Origin: CAZFUY01 sp964522445
GTDB taxonomy: Bacteria > Pseudomonadota > Gammaproteobacteria > SZUA-229
NCBI GenBank assembly: GCA_964522445.1
Contig: CAZFUY010000057.1
Coordinates: 1-18,834 of the forward strand
DNA: 18,834 nt
Reading direction: 5' to 3'
In this document: positions 8,453 to 13,957 of the stretch, in pieces
How the letters are laid out: each line of letters begins with the position of its first letter
Position numbering within the stretch: the stretch's first letter is position 1
Position numbers and translations under genes: made by a program
The notes under the pieces: model-generated
Told to the model about the DNA's origin: nothing
The model's database searches: none
Seen by the model: the letters and a program-made list of their open reading frames with translations, nothing else

Positions 8453-9616
8453 ATGCAGTCGGGTCCTAGAGAAATTGTTACACCCTTTCGTCCTATTCCA
8501 CTGGATGTTCCAGAGGGTATGGCTCCCAATGAGTTTTTTAATAGTACTGAGAATCTTAATGATTTATCGAATAATAATGGCCTGCTTAAGAATCCTGAGC
8601 ATTTATTGTTATATAGAAAAGCGCTCGGTCACAGCAATGAATTTGATACCTCAATCATATTTAATACCTCCGAATGTATTCTTGATCCACTAGGTCGCCC
8701 GGTACGAAGAACCCAGGTGCCAGATAATACAAAGCATGTATGGAATCGTATGAATCAGATTCTTATCGAATATATGTGTGAGCAATACCCTGATCCAGAT
8801 GGTCACTTAGTACTGGCTGGTGAGGCAAGTTTAGATTCAACCTGGCCATTAACATCAGCGGGTGTACCGAGTATCCGTATGCTGCATAATCACTTTATTG
8901 TTTTTGATAAAAAGCAGCTGCGAAATGCAGATTTTGCTAATCCAGATAATCCTAATTTAACTGATGGCGGGCAACACAGTTTATTTCAGTCATATATGCG
9001 AGATGTTTACAGTAACTTCTTTGACTCACTGGATTTTAAAATACTTAAACCCACCAGTAGAGGCTCCTCTCGCATTGAACTGACAGGTTATCCTCAGGGC
9101 TTGCCAAGCTGGAAAGTAGAGGGTGGCGTTGAGTCGTTAAAAGATATTCAGTTCTGGAAAGAGTACGATCAGATTTTAATGGGTTTTTTAGATTTTTACC
9201 GAACCTTCTTTTCGCAAGTTTCAACTCGCAATGCTGCCTTAATTGAGGATTCATATTTCCCTGATTTAATTGAGCATAAACTTCTCTATAACAATGATTT
9301 TCTGAGTGCAGCTAAAAAAGTACGTGACTATTGTATAAAAGATGCCAAATATGCCAATGCAATTCGTTGGCAGCCAGCATTTAAGCAACTTATATATCGC
9401 AATGATGATGGTGATTTAATTGTAACGATTAGTCAAAATTCAATTGGAAATGCCATTACTGAACTGTTAGGTGTCGTTGTAAAGCGTACACCAGATGCAG
9501 AGGCGTATGAAAAATCAGAACCACAACTTGTAGAAAAACTTCTTGAAGTTAGAAAACGTTTAATTGATGCAGATCTGGGTGAGGGAATAGAGACGCCCTA
9601 TTGGTCAAAGGATTAA
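8453..9616 (+). CDS. conserved-looking protein of unknown function, 387 aa
   Basis: Family not recognised. It is clearly a gene: a long ORF with a GAGGT ribosome binding site eight bases before the ATG and codon use like its neighbours. It has no signal peptide and no obvious membrane segment, so it is probably cytoplasmic. Features visible: a proline-rich start (TPFRPIPLDVPEG), a central segment HLVLAGEASLDSTWP, and soon after it RMLHNHFIVFD with a paired histidine motif (H-x-H). A tryptophan/aromatic-rich helical part and RKRLIDADLGEGIETPYW end the protein. The HNH pair after a beta strand faintly recalls HIT/GalT-type nucleotidyl-transfer folds, but the full H-x-H-x-H is absent, so I do not assign this. 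It is divergent from the radical SAM gene and convergent with the DUF1631 gene. Confidence 0.85.
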   Translation: MQSGPREIVTPFRPIPLDVPEGMAPNEFFNSTENLNDLSNNNGLLKNPEHLLLYRKALGHSNEFDTSIIFNTSECILDPLGRPVRRTQVPDNTKHVWNRMNQILIEYMCEQYPDPDGHLVLAGEASLDSTWPLTSAGVPSIRMLHNHFIVFDKKQLRNADFANPDNPNLTDGGQHSLFQSYMRDVYSNFFDSLDFKILKPTSRGSSRIELTGYPQGLPSWKVEGGVESLKDIQFWKEYDQILMGFLDFYRTFFSQVSTRNAALIEDSYFPDLIEHKLLYNNDFLSAAKKVRDYCIKDAKYANAIRWQPAFKQLIYRNDDGDLIVTISQNSIGNAITELLGVVVKRTPDAEAYEKSEPQLVEKLLEVRKRLIDADLGEGIETPYWSKD

Positions 9617-9626
9617 AATTAAAAAG

Positions 9627-9721
9627 TTTGACGCAGAGGCGCAAAGATACAGAGATTTTTATATTGCTGCGCCTACGGCGTAGTAATACATGTATGCATT
9701 TCTTTGCGCCTCAGCGTCAAA
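9627..9721. repeat. inverted repeat of the GCAGAGGCGCAAAGA type between convergent genes
   Basis: The arms at 9627-9647 and 9701-9721 are 21 bases each and complementary with one mismatch. Their core is ACGCAGAGGCGCAAAGA. The 53-base centre includes a small CTAC-GGC-GTAG hairpin. Repeats of the form CGCAGAGGCGCAAAGACGCAGAG are dispersed in many bacterial genomes. Lying between two convergent gene ends, it may also act as a bidirectional transcription stop, although it lacks a long T run. Confidence 0.75.
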
Positions 9722-9754
9722 TCTCTTAATTGTATTTTCTTATAAAGAAATTAT

Positions 9755-11272
9755 TTAATATTTTGTTCTGGCGATGTTTCCAATAACCTGGCTTAGAGCA
9801 TAATCAAAAACTGAATGATCAGAAATTAAACATGAATGTTTATTTTCTAACTCTTTTATAAATTGACTGGCATCCTTTTCAATAATTTTAGATCCTTTTC
9901 TGTCTACAAAAATAAGCTGTGCTTTTTCAATAATTATGACAGATAATTTTAAACGTCTTACTGATGTTCCAGTACCCGTAAATACCTTAAACCATGTATT
10001 AGGTCTAACATAATCAGGTAATTCTTTAACAATAGACTTTGCCAGTTTTTCAGCTTTATCATTTGGACCTTCACGTAACCCAATATGATCTATAGATATG
10101 CTTTCTTCACCTGCCTCACCTGTTAAAAGCATATTGACGGCATCGTCATGAAAAACATTATGTTTTTCCAGTAGCTTTTCATAAGTTTTATTTAAATTGC
10201 GAATAGCAAGAAAAAGTTTTTCCTTATTCTGGTTGGTTTCTTCTAAAAGAGTTTTTACTTTGTTAACTATGCCTGCATAGCTGCACTTTAATGACAGCCA
10301 TTCTTCTTTATTTGTTATAGGAGAAAAAGAATAAGTTAATCGCTGTAAAATACCACTGGCTTCCAGCCACTTTTTACTGTTCTTTCCGTATTGTATATAA
10401 CGGTGAAACATTAAAGTTGACCAGTGATTAAGTATCAGAGGCTGGACTGGTTTTGGTAGATTAACATCCATAGTATAGAATTGAAGTTCAGTTAAAACAG
10501 TTTGGCGAGCAAGTTCCTGCATAGTCTGTTTTTTTGTTATACATTCGTTTTGCTGGTGTTTTTTGTCTTCTATTTTTGTCAGTCTGCTAAGTGATGCTAG
10601 TGCCGTACTGAAACTAAGCATTTTAATATCGAAGCTACGCAGTAATTGTTCAATAATAAGCTCAACTGTTTTATAAATAGTATTATTGCTATTTTCTATG
10701 CCTATACCAAGGTGTGCAATGGTATTTAGTACATGTCTTGCTGGATGTTGGTCATTATAAAAAAAGTTTTTATCCAGCATAGATGTTTTTATAACTGGAA
10801 TTTGTAGTTTTAATAACAGGTTCTTTACGTCATCAGATATATTTTTATCACGTAAAAATGCACCGAAAATCATTTCTACAAAATCAATGGTTCGAGCATC
10901 TAACTGGTTAAGATTTTTTGGGATGGCAACATTATTAAGCTTTGCCATACTGTTAAGTAAGGCTGACTTGAAATGACTGGTATTAATATTAACTTTTTGT
11001 CCTGAGACATATTCGGAGCGGTAACTTAACTGCATATTTGTTAATGCTTTTATTATCTCATTACGATTAAAGCAGTGTTGGTTATTAGGTGAATTATGAA
11101 TGGCATTATTAGTATCTATTTCATCATTAATAAAATTATTAATGATTTTTGAGATAAATTTTTTATCTGTTATATACACGTGAGGGCTTGTCGTATTTGA
11201 TACTTTACTATTTTGAATCATGTCGTTAGATTCGGTATTTGAATAAAATTTTTGTGTTGTCTCAAAACTCAT
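9755..11272 (-). CDS. DUF1631 family protein, short form (505 aa)
   Basis: DUF1631 protein of unknown biochemical function, found mainly in Beta/Gammaproteobacteria. The diagnostic segment VEMIFGAFLRDKNIS...LKLQIPVIKTSMLDKNFFYNDQHPARHVLN is clear at about residues 132-183 from the chosen start. A C-terminal region (PNTWFKVFTGTG...RLKLSVIIIEKAQLIFVDRKGSK) looks like the small beta-barrel often seen at the end of this family, without a canonical PilZ RxxxR motif. Family members are usually about 700-800 aa, so the N-terminal part is short or missing. I chose the ATG at 11272 (MSFETTQ) because AGGG lies just upstream. The longer ORF start at 11308 falls inside a perfect palindrome and would add a hydrophobic dozen residues. 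The upstream spacer carries several regulatory-looking elements. Confidence 0.85.
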   Translation of the reverse strand: MSFETTQKFYSNTESNDMIQNSKVSNTTSPHVYITDKKFISKIINNFINDEIDTNNAIHNSPNNQHCFNRNEIIKALTNMQLSYRSEYVSGQKVNINTSHFKSALLNSMAKLNNVAIPKNLNQLDARTIDFVEMIFGAFLRDKNISDDVKNLLLKLQIPVIKTSMLDKNFFYNDQHPARHVLNTIAHLGIGIENSNNTIYKTVELIIEQLLRSFDIKMLSFSTALASLSRLTKIEDKKHQQNECITKKQTMQELARQTVLTELQFYTMDVNLPKPVQPLILNHWSTLMFHRYIQYGKNSKKWLEASGILQRLTYSFSPITNKEEWLSLKCSYAGIVNKVKTLLEETNQNKEKLFLAIRNLNKTYEKLLEKHNVFHDDAVNMLLTGEAGEESISIDHIGLREGPNDKAEKLAKSIVKELPDYVRPNTWFKVFTGTGTSVRRLKLSVIIIEKAQLIFVDRKGSKIIEKDASQFIKELENKHSCLISDHSVFDYALSQVIGNIARTKY

Positions 11273-11301
11273 AACCCTGTTTCCAATAATAAATAGCAAA
11301 A

Positions 11302-11325
11302 GATACATGCCTTAAGGCATGTATC
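11302..11325 (-). promoter_or_regulatory. perfect 24-bp palindrome with T run, terminator/attenuator-like or operator
   Basis: The arms GATACATGCC and GGCATGTATC flank TTAA and are fully complementary. Read on the minus strand, the palindrome forms a 10-bp stem with a 4-base loop, followed directly by TTTT. It ends about 30 bases before the likely DUF1631 start at 11272. On the plus strand there is no T run. It could be a weak intrinsic terminator or attenuator, or a dimeric repressor operator. Confidence 0.5.
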
Positions 11326-11355
11326 ATCAATTAGACGTTTTTTACATTTAAGCTT

Positions 11356-11411
11356 GGGGAGACGTGGAGAGTCTGTGTCTAGATTTAGGAAATCTATCAA
11401 ACTCATCCCCC
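11356..11411 (-). ncRNA. three-tier hairpin in the DUF1631 leader, possible structured RNA
   Basis: Three nested pairings: GGGGA (11356-11360) with TCCCC (11406-11410); 11369-11375 with 11398-11404 (7 bp); and TAGATTT (11380-11386) with AAATCTA (11390-11396) around a 3-base loop. The middle stem has a C-A mismatch on the plus strand that becomes a G-U wobble on the minus strand, which favours a minus-strand RNA. No known riboswitch family is recognised. A DNA-level protein site is the alternative. Confidence 0.4.
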
Positions 11412-11423
11412 GAACAGGTGATG

Positions 11424-11443
11424 TTTGTGAGGCAGTTCACAAA
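11424..11443. promoter_or_regulatory. predicted CRP-family binding site
   Basis: The core TGTGA-N6-TCACA (11426-11441) matches the CRP/Vfr consensus exactly, and the inverted repeat extends to TTTGTGA/TCACAAA. It lies about 150 bases upstream of the DUF1631 start (minus strand) and 120 bases downstream of the DUF3025 stop. It therefore probably controls DUF1631. Whether this organism has a CRP homologue is not visible here. Confidence 0.55.
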
Positions 11444-11564
11444 ATATGTCTCTAGCTAAACAATAGTCATAAATAGCTTATTTATCAAAGGTTATTTTTA
11501 ATAATATTTGATGAAAGGATAAACGGTAGTAATTTTGGCTAATATTTAAAGAGATAGTCTGTAT

Positions 11565-12350
11565 TTAAGCTTTTCCTGGTCGAAAGTAGTCTTTATTTTC
11601 ATAAAATGATTCATTGTCATTGCCCTTGTGCCATCCTGGTACGCCAAGCAGGGGGAAGGGCGACAGATCCTTTGTTGTGCGAATATGGCCTTCTTTCCAG
11701 TAATTGGTAATAAAGACATCAATTGCTTTTAAATCTGGAATATTGTTTTTCACTAATTTATTGGAGTGTATTAATAAGGCCTGAGCTGTCATTCCAATAT
11801 AAGGTGTAAGTGCTTTTTCATACATGGCATGACCAAAAACTATGCAGTGTATGTGTTTTCCAAAATCATTTTTATGAGTATAAAACAAAGTTTTCCACTC
11901 ATGTTTCTGGATCATCTCCAGTAATTCGGGCTTATCACTGATAATAATGATGCCGCATTCATCAAAAAGTGTAATTGTATTTTCAATAGCACTTCTGTTT
12001 GTTCCCATTGTTCTCTGTTTTGCAGCTTTGTAGTGAATCTCATTCAGTGATGTTTTAGTTTCAGGGAATGTCAGCCATATCATGGCATTAAAATAGTCAT
12101 GCCAGTTTTCTGTGCGTGTTTGTAATTCGTTTCTTAGAAAAATGCGGGGTTCATAGTGATCAATAAAAGCTTGAGGTTTATCGGCCTGTTGGACGGGTTT
12201 TACTTTTAATTGGTGATCTTTAAACTGCTGTTCTAAAAATCTAAGGTCAGGCCAGCAATCTAATTTTGTAGATTTAACTGATACAGAGTGAATAGTCTCA
12301 AAGAGAGGTGATATTTCTAAAAAATCAGCATTCCATGTATCGTTTGTCAT
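11565..12350 (-). CDS. DUF3025 family protein
   Basis: A 261-aa member of the DUF3025 family, uncharacterised proteins of Beta/Gammaproteobacteria. The family signature is clear: an N-terminal region with WPDLRFLEQQ, then YEPRIFLRNELQTRTENWHDYFNAMIWLTFPETK and LNEIHYKAA, followed by NTITLFDECGIIIIS. The C-terminus holds PLLGVPGWHKGNDNESFYENKDYFRP, also typical. No signal peptide or membrane segment is visible. It is divergent from the DUF4442 gene with a 63-base promoter region between them. A minus-strand TATAAT sits at 12366-12371, and there is no clear ribosome binding site before the ATG. The role is unknown, and its link to the DUF1631 gene downstream on the same strand is only positional, with a 256-bp gap from its stop to the palindrome-bearing leader. 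Confidence 0.88.
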   Translation of the reverse strand: MTNDTWNADFLEISPLFETIHSVSVKSTKLDCWPDLRFLEQQFKDHQLKVKPVQQADKPQAFIDHYEPRIFLRNELQTRTENWHDYFNAMIWLTFPETKTSLNEIHYKAAKQRTMGTNRSAIENTITLFDECGIIIISDKPELLEMIQKHEWKTLFYTHKNDFGKHIHCIVFGHAMYEKALTPYIGMTAQALLIHSNKLVKNNIPDLKAIDVFITNYWKEGHIRTTKDLSPFPLLGVPGWHKGNDNESFYENKDYFRPGKA

Positions 12351-12365
12351 AGTAAGTTTTGGTCT

Positions 12366-12371
12366 ATTATA
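12366..12371 (-). promoter_or_regulatory. possible -10 element for the DUF3025 gene
   Basis: TATAAT reads on the minus strand 15 bases before the ATG. The best -35-like hexamer (TTGCTA, 12386-12391) is only 14 bases away, so the promoter is imperfect. If used, it would give a leader of about 9 bases. Confidence 0.3.
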
Positions 12372-12413
12372 AACCTATAAGTATTTAGCAATTATATTAA
12401 TACAGGTTCAATA

Positions 12414-12902
12414 ATGTTTAAACTGAATAAACCGTCAGAAACGCTATATAAAACCTGGTTGCGTTTGAAGTCTGTACCGGGCGGGGTTTGGCTATTTAAT
12501 CACATAGTTAAATGGTTTATTCCATATACAGGTTCAATCAATGCCAGAGTAAAAGAGCTTAAGCCGGGGTACGCGCTTATTGAGTTAGCTGACCACCGTG
12601 CTATACGAAATCATTTAAATTCAATTCATGCTATTGCATTAGCTAATTTAGGTGAATTTACCAGTGGTTTTGCCTTGCTTTCAGCGTTGCCATCGGATGT
12701 TAGAGGGATTCCAACACATATATCAATAGAGTATTTAAAAAAAGCGCGAGGTTTACTGATTGCTGAAAGTCATTCAGAACCACCTGAAGTAACTGAGAAA
12801 ATAGATTATAAAGTATATGCAGATATTAAAGATGCAGAAGGTGATATGGTTGCACGTGTAACAGCGACCTGGCGGTTAGCCCTGATAGAGTCAAAAGAAT
12901 GA
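12414..12902 (+). CDS. DUF4442 / hotdog-fold thioesterase-like protein
   Basis: A 162-aa protein of the DUF4442 group in the hotdog (PaaI-like thioesterase) superfamily, probably acting on an acyl-CoA or similar thioester in the cytoplasm; the substrate is unknown. The segment RNHLNSIHAIALANLGEF (about 76-93) matches the hotdog active-site helix, with the N/H residues and the following acidic residue (E92). IDYKVYADIKDAEGDMVARVTATWRL forms the closing beta strands. An AGGT ribosome binding site precedes the ATG by about eight bases. The stop codon overlaps the start of the next gene in ATGA, so the two are translationally coupled, which suggests a shared pathway in acyl or nitroalkane/enoyl chemistry. 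Confidence 0.85.
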   Translation: MFKLNKPSETLYKTWLRLKSVPGGVWLFNHIVKWFIPYTGSINARVKELKPGYALIELADHRAIRNHLNSIHAIALANLGEFTSGFALLSALPSDVRGIPTHISIEYLKKARGLLIAESHSEPPEVTEKIDYKVYADIKDAEGDMVARVTATWRLALIESKE

Positions 12903-13894
12903 ATGATATTTTTAAAAATAAATTTACAACTCAGGCGGGTATAGAAATACCAATTATCTGTGGGCCAATGTACCCCTGTAGTAATCCTGAGTTAATTGCC
13001 TCTGTATCTGAAGCGGGAGGCATGGGTATAGTGCAACCTGTTTCATTAACTTATGTTCATGGTTATGATTTTCGAGAAGGCCTGCGTTATATTCGTAAGT
13101 TAACATCTCAGCCTATAGGCATGAATGCTCTAATAGAAAAAAGCTCGAAACGTTATCATGAAAAAATGCAGCGATGGATTGATATTGCTCTGGAAGAAGA
13201 TGTAAAGTTTTTTATAACATCACTGGGTAAACCTGATTGGGTTGTTGATAAAGTGCATGCTGCCGGTGGCCTGGTTTATCATGATGTAACAGAACGTAAG
13301 TGGGCATTAAAAGGATTAGATGCGGGTGTTGATGGTTTGATTGCGGTGAATAATCGAGCAGGTGGGCATGCAGGAGAAAAATCAACACAGATTTTATTTG
13401 ATGAAATGAAAGAGTTTAATGTGCCGGTTATTTGTGCCGGTGGAATAGGCTCAGAAGAAGATTTTTTAAATGTGCTTAATATGGGGTATGCTGGTGTACA
13501 AATGGGAACGCGGTTTATAGCAACAACAGAATGCCAGGTAGCCGATGCTTATAAAACAGCGGTTGTTAATGCAACTGAAAAAGATATTGTATTAACAGAA
13601 TGTGTTACAGGAATTCCAGTGTCTGTTATTTTAACACCTTATATAAAACGCTTAGGTTTAAAGGCGGGTTTTTTTGCGCGCTGGTTATTACAACATCGAA
13701 AAATGAAACACTTTATGCGCTTGTTTTATGTATTAAAATCTTTAAGACAGTTAAAACTTGCAATTAAAGATGATACTGGAACACGCGATTACTGGCAGGC
13801 AGGGAAAAGTGTTGAGGGTGTTAAAAAAGTAGAATCTGTATCAGAAATTATTAAACGTTTTTCGGATTATGTTTTGGAAAGTTACAATAAATAA
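12899..13894 (+). CDS. nitronate monooxygenase-like flavoprotein (NPD family)
   Basis: An FMN-dependent TIM-barrel protein of the nitronate monooxygenase / 2-nitropropane dioxygenase family, 331 aa. Visible motifs are ICGPMYPCSNPELIASVSEAGGMGIVQP at the N-terminus, GGLVYHDV around 123-130, NNRAGGHAGEKS (151-162) with the family histidine H157, then VICAGGIGSEEDF and GVQMGTRFIAT, which bind the FMN phosphate. Family members oxidise nitronates or, in related groups, reduce enoyl-type substrates, so the exact reaction is open. The start overlaps the DUF4442 stop by four bases (ATGA). A basic C-terminal stretch (RWLLQHRKMKHFMRLFYVLKSLRQLKL) is longer than in the minimal enzyme and could contact a membrane or partner. 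Transcription ends at the hairpin just downstream. Confidence 0.9.
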   Translation: MNDIFKNKFTTQAGIEIPIICGPMYPCSNPELIASVSEAGGMGIVQPVSLTYVHGYDFREGLRYIRKLTSQPIGMNALIEKSSKRYHEKMQRWIDIALEEDVKFFITSLGKPDWVVDKVHAAGGLVYHDVTERKWALKGLDAGVDGLIAVNNRAGGHAGEKSTQILFDEMKEFNVPVICAGGIGSEEDFLNVLNMGYAGVQMGTRFIATTECQVADAYKTAVVNATEKDIVLTECVTGIPVSVILTPYIKRLGLKAGFFARWLLQHRKMKHFMRLFYVLKSLRQLKLAIKDDTGTRDYWQAGKSVEGVKKVESVSEIIKRFSDYVLESYNK

Positions 13895-13902
13895 TACGCT
13901 AA

Positions 13903-13945
13903 AAAAATCAGTTGGATACAGATTGTCGTAATCCAACTGATTTTT
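13903..13945. terminator. strong bidirectional intrinsic terminator
   Basis: A perfect 15-bp stem (AAAAATCAGTTGGAT with its complement) surrounds a 13-base loop. The A run on one side and T run on the other let it work in both directions. It sits between the convergent nitronate monooxygenase and phosphorylase genes and serves both. Confidence 0.92.
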
Positions 13946-13957
13946 CAGAGTTAAATA

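Noticed and set aside
8388..8693. 101-aa ORF overlapping the start of the unknown 387-aa gene
   Set aside because: It lies in another frame of a well-supported gene with its own ribosome binding site. Its low-complexity hydrophobic composition is what a shadow frame gives.
11326..11564. Cyclic-di-GMP (GEMM) riboswitch in the DUF1631 spacer, suggested by the c-di-GMP gene at the left edge
   Set aside because: The conserved GEMM core and tetraloop/receptor elements are not present. Only simple nested stems are seen.
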